From Candidatus Bathyarchaeota archaeon A05DMB-3 (lineage in GTDB: Archaea; Thermoproteota; Bathyarchaeia; Bathyarchaeales; Bathycorpusculaceae): a stretch of 64,000 nucleotides of DNA. Position numbers and translations under genes: made by a program. The notes under the pieces are model-generated. The model ran no database searches. It saw only the letters and a program-made list of their open reading frames with translations, and was not told the DNA's origin. The stretch lies in the NCBI GenBank assembly GCA_019685555.1, contig JABFQN010000005.1, positions 22,898 through 86,897 of the forward strand, in the 5' to 3' direction. Positions 1 to 8,553 of this stretch are shown piece after piece (within the stretch, counting starts at the first letter, position 1; every line of letters starts with the position of its first letter).

Positions 1-569
1 AGAAATATTTGTTGTGCAACGCCAGCCATGATGAAGAGGCTTATTCCACTGCCGAAACCCCATCCCTTCTGGATAAGCTCATCTAAAAGTAGGACAATCA
101 TTCCAGCAGCCAACAATTGCAGGAAAACGATGATGGCTGTTGTGCCCGGCAAAGTGCCGTACATTCCACTTATTATGTAGGCGGATGCTTGAACACCTGT
201 TAGGATTATGGCGAATACTTTACTTGCAGTTGTGAATAATGCTCTGTCTTCGGGCTTAGACATGTCGCATTCTATCATGGCGGAACCAACTAGAAGCTGT
301 AGGATTAAGCCAGCGGTCACTATGGGACCTATGCCGAGCTCCATTAGGGTGCCGCGGCTTGACGCAAATATTATCCTTAAGGGAGCAAATTCTTCTTGTC
401 TTTGGATTCCATAAAGGCGGCATGCGTCGCTGGCCATCACAAGATATATTATGAGGGCTATGGCTGTCCAGAAGAGTTTCTCGTTAAACCCAACTCTGCG
501 TTCCGGAGCTTTAACTTCTGGAATGAATCGTGCAATGGGTTTGAAGAGGTTTAGAAACCTTCCAGCCAT
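1..569 (-). CDS. secY: Protein translocase subunit SecY, N-terminal part (cut by window edge)
   Basis: Central channel subunit of the Sec translocon in the cytoplasmic membrane. Translating the minus strand from the ATG at 569-567 gives 189 residues with no stop before the edge. It starts MAGRFLNLFKPIARFIPEVK and has the amphipathic N-terminal helix, a first membrane segment at about residues 31-47, the plug-region stretch, and the family motif GSGISLFIMAG near residues 174-184. The C-terminal half lies outside the window. It follows rpl15 by 10 bases, the usual last position of the archaeal spc-type operon, so it is probably co-transcribed with the ribosomal genes. Identification rests on the family motif, the hydrophobic pattern and operon position. 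Confidence 0.93.
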   Translation of the reverse strand, partial: MAGRFLNLFKPIARFIPEVKAPERRVGFNEKLFWTAIALIIYLVMASDACRLYGIQRQEEFAPLRIIFASSRGTLMELGIGPIVTAGLILQLLVGSAMIECDMSKPEDRALFTTASKVFAIILTGVQASAYIISGMYGTLPGTTAIIVFLQLLAAGMIVLLLDELIQKGWGFGSGISLFIMAGVAQQIF

Positions 570-579
570 GGGTTAACCG

Positions 580-1020
580 CTACGCTCCAGTTTCTTGAGA
601 TTCTATTAAAACTTGTCCTCCTGCTTCTTTTATTTTTTCGGCAGCAGATTTAGAGCATGACGCTACTTTTACAACCAGAGGCTTTGTGACCCCTCCAGTT
701 CCAAGAAGCTTTGTATAGCCTAAACTTTCTAAGTCTATGAAAATTTTTCCCTCTTCTTTTTTCGCTGGGATTTTTTCAGCCATTTCGTCGAGTTCTCCGA
801 CGTTTATAACTTTAACTTTTTGTTTTAGGCTTTTAGGCGAGGTGAAACCCTTTCTCCCGAAATATTCTGGCTCATATTTTATGATAAAGGTCCATCCGTG
901 TTTATGACGCCCTGCTTTCCGCATACCTCTTGAACCGGATTTTCTATGTTGGCCTACTCGTCCATAGCCTTGTGTTCTTGAACCACGTTTTTTGCGGATT
1001 TTCCTAAGCTTGTGGGGCAT
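580..1020 (-). CDS. rpl15: Large ribosomal subunit protein uL15
   Basis: Archaeal L15, 146 residues, a late-assembling 50S protein. The N-terminus (MPHKLRKIRKKRGSRTQGYG) is the typical Arg/Lys/Gly-rich extension that threads into rRNA, followed by GRKGFTSP and a C-terminal alpha/beta domain with the conserved KVASCSKSAAEKIKEAGG region. The length is normal for the archaeal family. It sits directly before secY, as in other archaea, and 4 bases after the Hsp20-domain gene. No defect is visible. Confidence 0.96.
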   Translation of the reverse strand: MPHKLRKIRKKRGSRTQGYGRVGQHRKSGSRGMRKAGRHKHGWTFIIKYEPEYFGRKGFTSPKSLKQKVKVINVGELDEMAEKIPAKKEEGKIFIDLESLGYTKLLGTGGVTKPLVVKVASCSKSAAEKIKEAGGQVLIESQETGA

Positions 1021-1024
1021 CCTT

Positions 1025-1477
1025 TCAACCAGCCAATTTGTTTAGGACTTTTTCTTTAACAGCCTTTTTCAGCTTTATCTCCAGCACTCCATTTTTATAT
1101 GTTGTGAACGTTGCCTCTGGAATAACTATTTCTGGAAGATTTAAACGTTTATAGTATCTGCGACCTTGAGTTTTCGCTGACAATGTTAGCCGCTGTTTTT
1201 CAGTGTGGATTTTTATGTTTTCCCTTTTAAAGCCTTTAAGTTCTGCAACAACAGTTATGCCGTCTTCTTCATTAAAAACATCGAGTAATGGCTCAGGCTC
1301 TCTTAAAATAATTTTCCCAGAGTTTTTTAGGCGCTTATATGTATAGTGGTATAGTCTCTCTCTAGTTTTGGAGTTTTTAAGTCTGGATACTTTGAGGCTT
1401 TTCCTGTTTTCAGCTTCATCTAGTCTTCTTATAGCTTTGAACCATTTGGGACGTTTTTCGCTTTTCCGCCATCTCAT
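1025..1477 (-). CDS. Hsp20/alpha-crystallin-domain protein inside the ribosomal operon
   Basis: 150 residues in two parts. Residues 1-58 are very basic (MRWRKSEKRPKWFKAIRRLD and onward) with no recognised domain. Residues about 59-143 form an alpha-crystallin-type beta-sandwich: EPLLDVFNEEDGITVVAEL, ENIKIHTEKQRLTLSA, LPEIVIPEATFTTYKNGVLE, close to the small heat-shock GVL signature. It lacks the C-terminal I-x-I/V oligomer motif, so it may not form classical sHsp shells. It sits on the operon strand between rpl30 (79 bases upstream) and rpl15 (4 bases downstream), where archaeal operons normally have nothing. A chaperone or ribosome-associated role is inference; the basic N-terminus would suit RNA contact. 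Confidence 0.8.
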   Translation of the reverse strand: MRWRKSEKRPKWFKAIRRLDEAENRKSLKVSRLKNSKTRERLYHYTYKRLKNSGKIILREPEPLLDVFNEEDGITVVAELKGFKRENIKIHTEKQRLTLSAKTQGRRYYKRLNLPEIVIPEATFTTYKNGVLEIKLKKAVKEKVLNKLAG

Positions 1478-1556
1478 ATTGAACCTTCCCCCTATGACAC
1501 AATGGCATCTTTAAACTGGCTATAAAAGGTATCGATGCAAACATGAAATAAAGCGG

Positions 1557-2045
1557 TTAAATCATTCGCTCCAGTAAGGCGTTAATTTGCTCGCCTCTGT
1601 ATCCAAGCTCTCCGCCTGCACTGTAACTCTTCTTTATCTTACCCTTGAACCCTTTTGATGGCGGATGCAGCTTAAAATAGGGCTGGATTTCTGGAAGATT
1701 CCAATATTCAATTTTACAATTGAATATAGCGTCTGCAAGTTCCTCTACAGATTTATAACCGATTTTTTGGGCATATTCATCTGTCAGTTTTTTATTTCCA
1801 GCCAATCTTCCCCTCTCTTTTAACATTGTTATTATGGTTTCTTTGGAAACTTCTCCCCATGTGACAAAATTCTGCGCCGTTTTCAGCATTCCAAGAAATG
1901 AAGGTCGATTATCAATTAAAATTGCATGGTTGTTCCTTTTCAGATTTAACATGCGGAGGGTTTCTCTAACTTGCAGAGGCGCGCTTATGGTTCCGCGAAC
2001 CCTCACAACTGCGATGCATTTGCGTTCTTCAGATTTGCCAGACAA
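1557..2045 (-). CDS. rpl30: Large ribosomal subunit protein uL30
   Basis: Archaeal-type L30 of 162 residues, much longer than the bacterial 60-residue form. The N-terminal ferredoxin-like fold contains IAVVRVRGTISAPLQVRETL followed by LNLKRNNHAILID. The C-terminal archaeal/eukaryotic extension has HPPSKGFKGKIKKSYSAGGE near residues 126-146. The gene begins immediately after the rps5 stop (2046), so translation is probably coupled. It precedes the inserted Hsp20-domain gene rather than rpl15 directly. Confidence 0.95.
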   Translation of the reverse strand: MSGKSEERKCIAVVRVRGTISAPLQVRETLRMLNLKRNNHAILIDNRPSFLGMLKTAQNFVTWGEVSKETIITMLKERGRLAGNKKLTDEYAQKIGYKSVEELADAIFNCKIEYWNLPEIQPYFKLHPPSKGFKGKIKKSYSAGGELGYRGEQINALLERMI

Positions 2046-2708
2046 CTACCTCACCCAGTCTGTCGGGGTTATTAGACTGTAAGTTTTTTTCAACGCGTCG
2101 AAAACTGCATATGCAAAGGACGGAACTGTCCGCGTTGAACCATAACTTCTAGTCCAACAGTCTTTTATTCCAGCAAGACCAAGGATGACTTTGGCAACTT
2201 CGCTGGCAACCAATCCTAAGCCTCTAGGCCCGGGAACTACCACCACTTTTACGCCGCCGCATTTTCCTTCAACTTGGAAGGGCAAGGAGTGGGGTTTTCC
2301 GCAGCCGCACTCCCAGCTTCCGCAGCCACGCCTAACAGGGATCAATTTTAGTCTGGCGTCTGCGGCAGCCTTTTCTATGGCTGTTCGCACTTGGCTTGCT
2401 TTTCCAGCACCAAGTCCAATGTAGCCATCTCTGTTTCCAACAGCGACTACGGCCTTAAACCTAGACTTTTCTCCGGCGTCTGTCTGCTTCTGCACAAGGT
2501 TTATGTTTATAACTTCCTCTTGAAGTTCTGGAAGAAGCGCGTCAACGATTTGGGGTTCGCGTATAGATAAGCCTTCCATGAAAACCTCTTCAATAGATGT
2601 GATTTTACCCTCTTGAATCAGCTTTCCAAGATGGGTTTTAGGAACCCACTGTTCTAGGCTACTAGCCCTATCAACCACGGTTTTTTCCTCCACCCTTAAA
2701 CGCGGCAA
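2046..2708 (-). CDS. rps5: Small ribosomal subunit protein uS5
   Basis: 30S protein needed for decoding fidelity, 220 residues, archaeal length. Near residues 20-30 there is the archaeal [19 protein letters not shown] segment, then the S5 double-stranded-RNA-binding part with [20 protein letters not shown], and the C-terminal domain with [17 protein letters not shown]. The start overlaps the 3' end of rpl18 by 38 bases. Gene order rpl18-rps5-rpl30 is standard. Confidence 0.97.
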   Translation of the reverse strand: MPRLRVEEKTVVDRASSLEQWVPKTHLGKLIQEGKITSIEEVFMEGLSIREPQIVDALLPELQEEVININLVQKQTDAGEKSRFKAVVAVGNRDGYIGLGAGKASQVRTAIEKAAADARLKLIPVRRGCGSWECGCGKPHSLPFQVEGKCGGVKVVVVPGPRGLGLVASEVAKVILGLAGIKDCWTRSYGSTRTVPSFAYAVFDALKKTYSLITPTDWVR

Positions 2709-3282
2709 TCACCGTCTTTTTAACCTCCTCAAAATGCTCTGGGAGGCTTTCCGGAGGAACCTTATTTTCCAAGTATTTTGAGAAATATGCCATATACTTT
2801 TCAGTGTTCGCCGACAAGGTTTTGGCATACTGCGCTATGTGCATGCCTTGTATCCGCTTTTCATCTGGGAGTTTCTCCTCTCCGTGGGGCACAGCTAAAC
2901 CAGCGTCTAAAACCCCTTTTAAGGCGGCGAAGATTCTTGCACCTTTTGTAGGAGAGTGCAGTCCTGTATCCAGAACAGCTTCTTTGATTCCTTTGGCTTT
3001 AGCCTTTAATCCACAGAGGAAACCAGTCAGGTAAGCGGCTGGAAGATTTCCTCTGGGGGCTTTCCAACCATATTTTTTAAGAAGTTCTTTGCTGTGGGCT
3101 GAGGTTAAAACTTCGTCACCGTGGGGTTTTGCAGCGATTATTTGCACCACCATGTTGTTAAGTGTGCCGCGAACCACGAGTCGAGGTTTCCCAGATATAA
3201 CAAGCGCCTTTCGTTTTCTGTAATTTGTTTTGCCTTCTCTTCTCCGACGGTAGGGCACAGAGTAACGTGCATCTTTCGCCAT
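2671..3282 (-). CDS. rpl18: Large ribosomal subunit protein uL18
   Basis: 5S-rRNA-binding 50S protein, 203 residues, archaeal/eukaryotic length. The start [20 protein letters not shown] is typical for the archaeal family, followed by [20 protein letters not shown] and [16 protein letters not shown], then [20 protein letters not shown]. The start codon abuts the rpl19e stop, sharing position 3282, so translation is likely coupled. The C-terminus is short and basic. Confidence 0.97.
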   Translation of the reverse strand: MAKDARYSVPYRRRREGKTNYRKRKALVISGKPRLVVRGTLNNMVVQIIAAKPHGDEVLTSAHSKELLKKYGWKAPRGNLPAAYLTGFLCGLKAKAKGIKEAVLDTGLHSPTKGARIFAALKGVLDAGLAVPHGEEKLPDEKRIQGMHIAQYAKTLSANTEKYMAYFSKYLENKVPPESLPEHFEEVKKTVIAAFKGGGKNRG

Positions 3283-3737
3283 CAGCGTTTCCTCCAGAGG
3301 TCGTGGGCTTTTATGTGGCGTTCCATGTCGGTGATGGATTCGAATCTTCCGCTTTTCACCATACTATACAATTCTCGATAAATGCTCTCCGTGATTATTT
3401 TGCTGTCTTTCAGTTCGCGAAGCCTCTTCCGCAACGCTCGAACTCTTTTCATCCAAGCCTCTTTCTTGGAAATCCTCGCTTTCCCCGCTCCGCTCCTGCT
3501 TCCAGATCCACGCCTCAAACCTTTCTTTTTCTTCTCGTGGGCCAACCTTGCTCTTGCGCGGCTAACACCTTTCTCCTTTAACGGTTTAATTACACCCTCA
3601 TGGATTAGTTTTCTAATTTCCTCCCGAGTTATAGCAGCTTCAACATCATCAACCCTATTTGGATCTATCCAAATCCTTTCCTGACCAATTTTAAGTATCT
3701 GCGCCGCTAACCGCCTCTGGCTTTTTAGGCTTGTCAC
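3282..3737 (-). CDS. rpl19e: Large ribosomal subunit protein eL19
   Basis: Archaeal/eukaryotic-only 50S protein, 151 residues. Diagnostic segments are [40 protein letters not shown] and the basic linker [20 protein letters not shown], then the long C-terminal helix ending in [13 protein letters not shown]. The start overlaps the rpl32e stop by 4 bases and the stop shares a base with the rpl18 start, so the genes are tightly coupled. Confidence 0.97.
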   Translation of the reverse strand: MTSLKSQRRLAAQILKIGQERIWIDPNRVDDVEAAITREEIRKLIHEGVIKPLKEKGVSRARARLAHEKKKKGLRRGSGSRSGAGKARISKKEAWMKRVRALRKRLRELKDSKIITESIYRELYSMVKSGRFESITDMERHIKAHDLWRKR

Positions 3738-4249
3738 TGCTTCTTTCTCCTCCCTTCGCTTTTCTCTGTTTTCTTTCGTTTAGCCTTTGGTTTTTCCTTC
3801 TCTGTCTCCTCCGTTTCCTCCTCAAATGTTTCCTCCTTTTCAGCTTCCTCTTTCGCTTCTCCAAGATTCAGAACAATTATTTTCTTTCTCCTAGCTTGAA
3901 GAAGAATTTGCGCTCTCTTCTTTTTGCCAACAGTGTGAGCAATTCGCACAGCTTGAGTTTTAGGGTCCACGTTTTGGAGCTCATCAACGTTGTGCACTAA
4001 AACTTCTTCATAGCCCGATGGATGAAGACCCCTAGCGGCTTTAGGACCCCTATATCCAACATTTACTGTTGGAGGCCAGCCCTTAATTTTCCTTCGCATT
4101 TTATTGTCTATGCCTCGTGGTCTGCGCCAATTCTCCTTTAAACGGTCATATCGCCAGCTTTCCTGCCTCGCGAAATTCGGCTTCTTCTTTTTAGCCTTCG
4201 CCCTTGCGCGTAAGGCTTTTTCCAAAGCCGCTGGGTTCTGCTCTTTCAC
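3734..4249 (-). CDS. rpl32e: Large ribosomal subunit protein eL32
   Basis: Archaeal/eukaryotic-only 50S protein. The core includes [20 protein letters not shown], then [40 protein letters not shown] and [21 protein letters not shown] favour the GTG at 4249-4247, one base after the rpl6 stop and about 10 bases after a GAGGGG Shine-Dalgarno. The reading frame is also open upstream to an ATG at 4303, but that extension would lie inside rpl6. The last 45-50 residues form a Glu/Lys-rich tail ([20 protein letters not shown] and on) not needed for the fold. Confidence 0.93.
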   Translation of the reverse strand: MKEQNPAALEKALRARAKAKKKKPNFARQESWRYDRLKENWRRPRGIDNKMRRKIKGWPPTVNVGYRGPKAARGLHPSGYEEVLVHNVDELQNVDPKTQAVRIAHTVGKKKRAQILLQARRKKIIVLNLGEAKEEAEKEETFEEETEETEKEKPKAKRKKTEKSEGRRKKQ

Positions 4250-4250
4250 T

Positions 4251-4796
4251 TTACTCCATCCCCTCACTACGCTCATATAGGTATATGCCGTCCAGAAAAA
4301 CACGGGGGTCTTTCCGCTTAACTTTGGTGGCTTGCACTATATTCGCCGCTGTTTGGCTAACATCTTCCAAGTTGATTCCTTGAACAATTATGTCTTCGCT
4401 TTGAACTTTAACTTCTGCGTCGCCAATAATTTTTGCCTTCCTCGGGTTTCTTTCACCTGTAAAGTTCTCGATTAAGATGGTTTTACCTTGAGTCTTAACT
4501 GAAATTGGAAAGTGGGAGAAAACGATTTTCAGTTTGTATGTGAAGCCCTTCCTAACTCCAGTAATCATGTTTCTGATATGTGCATAAACAGTGCCTACAA
4601 GGGCGCTCTCCTTTTTCCGAGGCCAATTAGCCCATATTCGAAGATTTTTAGCTTGAAGCTCCATTGAGATTGGAGCGGAAGAAAAATCTCTTGTTAAAGT
4701 TCCCTTCGCTCCTTTAACTGTCACTTTTTTCCCTTCAAGAGTAACCTCTACGTCGTCTGGAATTTGAATGGTTTTTGAAACTTCAACAGCTCGCAC
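4251..4796 (-). CDS. rpl6: Large ribosomal subunit protein uL6
   Basis: 50S protein near the GTPase-associated centre, 181 residues with two repeated alpha/beta domains. The first domain has [20 protein letters not shown] and [16 protein letters not shown], the second has [20 protein letters not shown], and the conserved C-terminal helix-strand region reads [20 protein letters not shown] with FLDGIYLYE. It lies between rps8 (14 bases upstream) and rpl32e, the normal archaeal order. Confidence 0.97.
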   Translation of the reverse strand: MRAVEVSKTIQIPDDVEVTLEGKKVTVKGAKGTLTRDFSSAPISMELQAKNLRIWANWPRKKESALVGTVYAHIRNMITGVRKGFTYKLKIVFSHFPISVKTQGKTILIENFTGERNPRKAKIIGDAEVKVQSEDIIVQGINLEDVSQTAANIVQATKVKRKDPRVFLDGIYLYERSEGME

Positions 4797-4810
4797 TGCA
4801 GACCCCTCTT

Positions 4811-5215
4811 TTAATAGACAAAGGCTAGGAGTCTACCTCCAATACCTTTTTCCTTGGCTTCCTTATGGGAAAGCAGCCCCTTAGGTGTCGAAATAATTAG
4901 CAGCCCTACCTCTCTGGACGGAAGAAACTTTTTCTCCCAATCTTCAATTTCATCAGTTTTTACAGGGAAACGGGGTTTGATAGCTCCACACTTGTTTATT
5001 CTGCCCAAAAGCTGAACCTTAAATTTTCCAGAGCGCCCATCATCTATAAACTCAAACTCTCCAAGATAGCCGTTCAACTGCATGACCCTTAAAACTTTGC
5101 CCAGAAGTTTAGAGGCAGGGCTAATTACACATTCGCGCTTATTGCGCAACTCGTTATTCATGATTGTTGTCAAGCCGTTTGACAGCGCATCCATGATGTT
5201 TTCCTCATCACTCAT
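4811..5215 (-). CDS. rps8: Small ribosomal subunit protein uS8
   Basis: 16S-rRNA-binding 30S protein, 134 residues. The N-terminal domain has [20 protein letters not shown]. The C-terminal domain has [20 protein letters not shown] followed by [10 protein letters not shown], the archaeal form of the S8 C-terminal signature. Its ATG overlaps the rps14 stop by 8 bases, indicating coupled translation. Confidence 0.96.
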   Translation of the reverse strand: MSDEENIMDALSNGLTTIMNNELRNKRECVISPASKLLGKVLRVMQLNGYLGEFEFIDDGRSGKFKVQLLGRINKCGAIKPRFPVKTDEIEDWEKKFLPSREVGLLIISTPKGLLSHKEAKEKGIGGRLLAFVY

Positions 5216-5372
5216 ATTTTTGGAAGCCGAGTTTTTTGGCTACTTCCCTAAAACAATGCCTACACAAATATAAATTATAACGCCGAATAACGGGTCCATA
5301 AGACCCGCATCTGACGCATGGTCTAGCTCCTTTGCCATATTTCCTTTCCTTTTTAGTTTTCTTTTTACCCAT
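5208..5372 (-). CDS. rps14: Small ribosomal subunit protein uS14, zinc-binding type
   Basis: Found by direct translation between rpl5 and rps8: ATG at 5372-5370, TGA at 5210-5208, 54 residues. The N-terminus is basic ([15 protein letters not shown]). The zinc-ribbon cysteines appear as C19-x2-C22 and C37-x2-C40 in [16 protein letters not shown] and [16 protein letters not shown]. The length and the two CxxC pairs are typical of the short archaeal S14. Its stop overlaps the rps8 start. Position between rpl5 and rps8 is the canonical one. Confidence 0.96.
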   Translation of the reverse strand: MGKKKTKKERKYGKGARPCVRCGSYGPVIRRYNLYLCRHCFREVAKKLGFQKYE

Positions 5373-5390
5373 AAATTTCCCTCTGACTGA

Positions 5391-5930
5391 TTAGACTATT
5401 TCAACCCCCAATGCGTCTTTAACAAAAACCATGGTTTCATCTGGTGTTAAAGCGTGGTTTGAGCCTATTTTCGCCTTTGCCCTCTGTCTATTCTTAACAC
5501 GCCATCCTGGACGATTTAAAGAAACGCACACATCCATGCCAAAAATTCCTATTTCAGGGTCGTATTTAACTCCGGGTATTTCTATATGCTCCTTTATGCC
5601 GAAGGCGAAGTTGCCGTGTTCGTCAAAACAACTTTTAGGAAGTTTGTAGTCGATTACGTGAAAGACTTTTTTAAGGAATTCTATGGCTTTTTGCTTTCTA
5701 AGGGTCACTATGCATGCCATGGGTTCGCCTCTCCTGATTCCGAAATCCCTTAGGGTCTTCTTCGCTTTTCTTTTACATGGAGTTTGACCCGTCAGGTCCT
5801 TCAGAATTTTGGAAGCTTTTTCAAGGGGTTCTCCGGATTTTCCGACACTTATGTTGACAACAACCTTTTCGATTCTTGGTTTAAACATCGGATTTTCATT
5901 CCACATCTTTCGAATTTCCTCTTCAGACAT
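5391..5930 (-). CDS. rpl5: Large ribosomal subunit protein uL5
   Basis: 5S-rRNA-binding 50S protein, 179 residues. Characteristic parts are NPMFKPRIEKVVVNISVGKS, LTGQTPCKRKAKKTLRDFGI and RRGEPMACIVTLRKQKAIEF, with the later FGIKEHIEIPGVKYDPEIGI signature. The first codons overlap the rps4e stop by 8 bases. rps14 follows after 18 bases. Confidence 0.97.
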   Translation of the reverse strand: MSEEEIRKMWNENPMFKPRIEKVVVNISVGKSGEPLEKASKILKDLTGQTPCKRKAKKTLRDFGIRRGEPMACIVTLRKQKAIEFLKKVFHVIDYKLPKSCFDEHGNFAFGIKEHIEIPGVKYDPEIGIFGMDVCVSLNRPGWRVKNRQRAKAKIGSNHALTPDETMVFVKDALGVEIV

Positions 5931-6690
5931 TTTGCGGCGCCTCCGGCAAAGCTATGAGTGGATGCGTTTCACCTATTGCAAAAACGAATTTTAGAATTGT
6001 CTGGTAACGGTTTCCCTTCTCGTCTTCTATTGTTACTATGGCGTCTTTGCGCTTTTTCCCCTTTGCTTCCTCAATTTCAATGATTTTGCCGTATTTTCCT
6101 ATGTTTTTGCCACCAGTTATTACTGCAAAGCTATTCTTCTTCATCTTAATATGCTCGAGAATCTGTCTGTTTGGAAGACTTAACTTGACAGTGTCAAATG
6201 CGCTGTAAACGTCTTCTTGCGGGTTTTTTGGGTCGGCTACTTTAATAAGCATGTTTGAGCCGTCGTGGAGGTTAAGCTGTATATGCCCTTTTTTGACGGT
6301 TGTCTTGCTTTCTATTCTGCAAAGCTTGAAAGACGCTTCCTCTTTGGTTATTGGGTGAAGGGTTAAACCCTTATGGGATGGCAATACGCGAAAATGTTTG
6401 TCTACTTCTGGAAGGGAAATGACATCCATAAGTCCTGTTGGAAACTTGTCTTCCCGTCTTACTTCGCCATCAACATATACCTTTCCTTGAGAGGCTATTA
6501 TTTTTGCTTCTTTCCTTGTCTTAGCGGCATCTAGGATATCGCGCAAGATTATGGTTAATGGTAAGCAGCTTTCAAGGGAGTGGGGTCCCGGTGTCGGCTT
6601 TACAACCCATACAAACTCTTTTCTATGAATCGGCCACAACCTTGGAGCTGGTTTCCGCTTTAAAACTGTTGAGCCTCCCTTTTTACCCAC
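5923..6690 (-). CDS. rps4e: Small ribosomal subunit protein eS4
   Basis: Archaeal/eukaryotic-only 30S protein, 255 residues. I place the start at GTG 6690-6688: it gives the family N-terminus (V/M)GKKGGSTVLKRKPAPRLWP and lies 7 bases after GGAGG. The frame continues upstream to 6867 but that is an antisense-free overlap with rpl24 coding and reads as meaningless Lys-rich sequence. Residues about 43-95 form the S4 RNA-binding domain (LPLTIILRDILDAAKTRKEA), followed by the central domain and a C-terminal KOW motif (VITGGKNIGKYGKIIEIEEA). The start overlaps the rpl24 stop by 8 bases. Confidence 0.94.
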   Translation of the reverse strand: MGKKGGSTVLKRKPAPRLWPIHRKEFVWVVKPTPGPHSLESCLPLTIILRDILDAAKTRKEAKIIASQGKVYVDGEVRREDKFPTGLMDVISLPEVDKHFRVLPSHKGLTLHPITKEEASFKLCRIESKTTVKKGHIQLNLHDGSNMLIKVADPKNPQEDVYSAFDTVKLSLPNRQILEHIKMKKNSFAVITGGKNIGKYGKIIEIEEAKGKKRKDAIVTIEDEKGNRYQTILKFVFAIGETHPLIALPEAPQNV

Positions 6691-7276
6691 TTCGGGATTC
6701 CTCCACTTTTTTCCGTTTTCTTGGCTTTTTTGGCTTTTCTCGCGTCTTCTTCTTTTGTTTTTCTTCAACCTTTTTCTTTTCTGGTTTTTTCGCTGTTCTT
6801 TTTCTTCTCTTTGGTTTTTCTTCGGTGGGCAGCGGTAGTTCTTCCACGGCAACTTTCTCTTCAACATGTTTTTCTACGACTTTCTCAGCTACCCCTTCAG
6901 CCCTTTTCTTTCTCTCTAAAATTTTCTTCCGCCATTTATCGTCGAGATTAAGCTTTGTTATCATAACCTTTGACGGATGGACGGGGACGAAAATAGTTGT
7001 GCCGTCAACCTTTTCCCTTGTTAAGCCTTCAACATAAATTCTATAACTTTCCCTGTCGACACGCGAAACCTTTCCTTCAAACCCTTTACGCTCACCTCGC
7101 ATAACCCGCACAGTGTCTCCGCTTCTCACTGGAAGGCTTCTTGTTCCGTAACTTTTCCTTAACTCAGGTGAGAGAAGGGCTGCAAAATGTTTGTAGCGTA
7201 TGTGGTCTGGTGCTTGGAACAGCGTTTTCCTCTGTTTTGATGACTTCACCGTTCGAGCTGCTTGCATCACATTCAC
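6683..7276 (-). CDS. rpl24: Large ribosomal subunit protein uL24 with long basic tail
   Basis: 50S assembly-initiator protein. Residues 10-120 are the archaeal L24 core: SSKQRKTLFQAPDHIRYKHF, then a KOW motif (SGDTVRVMRGERKGFEGKVS) and VPVHPSKVMITKLNLDDKWR. Residues about 120-197 are a Lys/Arg/Glu-rich low-complexity tail, so the protein is about 75 residues longer than usual archaeal L24 (about 120). The tail is in frame, ends on the rps4e start, and has a normal stop, so it appears genuine. It probably makes extra rRNA contacts; that is inference. Confidence 0.94.
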   Translation of the reverse strand: MNVMQAARTVKSSKQRKTLFQAPDHIRYKHFAALLSPELRKSYGTRSLPVRSGDTVRVMRGERKGFEGKVSRVDRESYRIYVEGLTREKVDGTTIFVPVHPSKVMITKLNLDDKWRKKILERKKRAEGVAEKVVEKHVEEKVAVEELPLPTEEKPKRRKRTAKKPEKKKVEEKQKKKTREKPKKPRKRKKVEESRSG

Positions 7277-7280
7277 CTCT

Positions 7281-7721
7281 TTATATTATTATGCTGGCTG
7301 CGCTGGCAATTCTCGGCCATCTTTCAGCAGCCTCCCTTGCTACTGGTCCGCGGATTTCCGAACCCTTCATTTCCCCGTCTGGAGTTATTATTACGGCTGC
7401 GTTGTCTTCGAATTGAACCCAGACGCCGTCAGACCTGCGGAAGGGCATTCGCTGTCTAACTATGACTGCTTGGAAAATTTTTCTCCGCATGTCCGGTGTT
7501 CCATGTCTAACTGAAACTGTTATGCGGTCGCCCACAGCAGCGGAGGGAACACGCCTCAGTCTTCCCTTATAACCCATAACCTGTACTAAGCGTAGTTCTC
7601 TAGCGCCTGTGTTATCGACACATCTTAGGATGGAGCCTGCTGGCAATCCTCTTGAGATTTTTGGTCTTTGACCGATTAAACCCTTTGCAACCAAGCCCCT
7701 TGCCTTTGCTTTTGCAGCCAT
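7281..7721 (-). CDS. rpl14: Large ribosomal subunit protein uL14
   Basis: 50S subunit-interface protein. The five-strand barrel core has [20 protein letters not shown] (the L14 signature region), then [20 protein letters not shown] and [20 protein letters not shown], ending in [20 protein letters not shown]. The 146 residues include an N-terminal extension of about 20 residues relative to bacterial L14. rpl24 begins 4 bases downstream. Confidence 0.97.
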   Translation of the reverse strand: MAAKAKARGLVAKGLIGQRPKISRGLPAGSILRCVDNTGARELRLVQVMGYKGRLRRVPSAAVGDRITVSVRHGTPDMRRKIFQAVIVRQRMPFRRSDGVWVQFEDNAAVIITPDGEMKGSEIRGPVAREAAERWPRIASAASIII

Positions 7722-7724
7722 TTT

Positions 7725-8048
7725 TTACTTCTCCTCCAATTTTTCTACAACAACAAAAGAAACTGTCTTGCTTATTGGTCGGCATTCGGCTATTGTGACG
7801 CGGTCTCCTTCTTTGGCGTCTATGCACGGTGGGTTGTGGCAAGGTATTCGGCTATGTCTCCTTTCATACCTCATAAACTTTGGAACATACCGTAAAAAGT
7901 CATGCCGCACTATAACTGTTTTATCCATTTTAGCGCTAACAACTAAGCCTTCTAGCACTCGTCCTCTTATTGGAAGCCTTCCATGGAAGGGGCAATTCCG
8001 GTCATTGCATGTTTTTTTGGGTTTTTTAAATGTCAACGCCATTACCAT
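7725..8048 (-). CDS. rps17: Small ribosomal subunit protein uS17
   Basis: 16S-binding OB-fold protein, 107 residues, archaeal type. The N-terminal extension carries CNDRNCPFHGRLPIRGRVLE, followed by the OB-fold with VSAKMDKTVIVRHDFLRYVP and GDRVTIAECRPISKTVSFVV, which is the S17 signature. The start overlaps the end of rnp1 by 7 bases and rpl14 begins 3 bases after the stop. Confidence 0.96.
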   Translation of the reverse strand: MVMALTFKKPKKTCNDRNCPFHGRLPIRGRVLEGLVVSAKMDKTVIVRHDFLRYVPKFMRYERRHSRIPCHNPPCIDAKEGDRVTIAECRPISKTVSFVVVEKLEEK

Positions 8049-8323
8049 AACCTCTTAACGCGTTTTTTCAAGCGGTCTTCAGGTCTTCCAACAAGAAGTT
8101 TACCGTCAATCTCCACGATGGTTCCGTCGGAAAATTTGAAATGAAAAATAGATGAATCTTTCATAATCATTTTCCTTTTCCCATTATGGAGAATAATGAA
8201 AGTGTTCCGTGTTTCATCGATTACTTTGCCGCGGGTTCCTATGCAGCTGCGGTTCGTGCTCTTGGCAACTTTAGCCTCTGTTCCGATAAACTCGTAGCGT
8301 ATTATGTCGGGGGTTGCTTTCAT
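8042..8323 (-). CDS. rnp1: RNase P protein component 1 (Rpp29/Pop4)
   Basis: Protein subunit of archaeal RNase P, which trims tRNA 5' leaders; it folds as an Sm-like barrel. The 93 residues contain RYEFIGTEAKVAKSTNRSCI, then GTRGKVIDETRNTFIILHNG and a final IDGKLLVGRPEDRLKKRVKR typical of the family. It lies between rpl29 and rps17, its conserved place in archaeal ribosomal operons, overlapping rpl29 by 4 bases and rps17 by 7. A sui1 gene, present here in some archaea, is absent. Confidence 0.94.
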   Translation of the reverse strand: MKATPDIIRYEFIGTEAKVAKSTNRSCIGTRGKVIDETRNTFIILHNGKRKMIMKDSSIFHFKFSDGTIVEIDGKLLVGRPEDRLKKRVKRLW

Positions 8324-8553
8324 TTGCCTCCTCCCTTTTTACCCGCTTTTGCTTCGAGTTTTTGCTCTCTTTCCACTGTTAGTATTCTTGCGATTGCCCT
8401 ACGCAGTTCCTTTATTCTCGCAGGGTTTTCCACAGTGCCGCCAGCCTTCACCATGGTTTTTAGCCTAACCAGCTCTGTTTTAAACTCGGTAAGCTTCTTA
8501 TCTCGCTCTTCAGGGGGCATTTCCCGTATCTCTTTAACTCTAATTAGAGGCAT
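8320..8553 (-). CDS. rpl29: Large ribosomal subunit protein uL29
   Basis: Small two-helix 50S protein at the peptide exit tunnel, 77 residues. It has the typical helix 1 (MPPEERDKKLTEFKTELVRL) and the conserved loop and helix 2 (NPARIKELRRAIARILTVER). The start follows the rps3 stop directly and the stop overlaps rnp1 by 4 bases. The Lys/Gly-rich C-terminus is normal. Confidence 0.95.
   Translation of the reverse strand: MPLIRVKEIREMPPEERDKKLTEFKTELVRLKTMVKAGGTVENPARIKELRRAIARILTVEREQKLEAKAGKKGGGK

Noticed and set aside
6691..6867. N-terminal extension of eS4 in the open frame
   Set aside because: It overlaps rpl24 coding and reads as Lys-rich nonsense; the GTG at 6690 with GGAGG gives the true family N-terminus.
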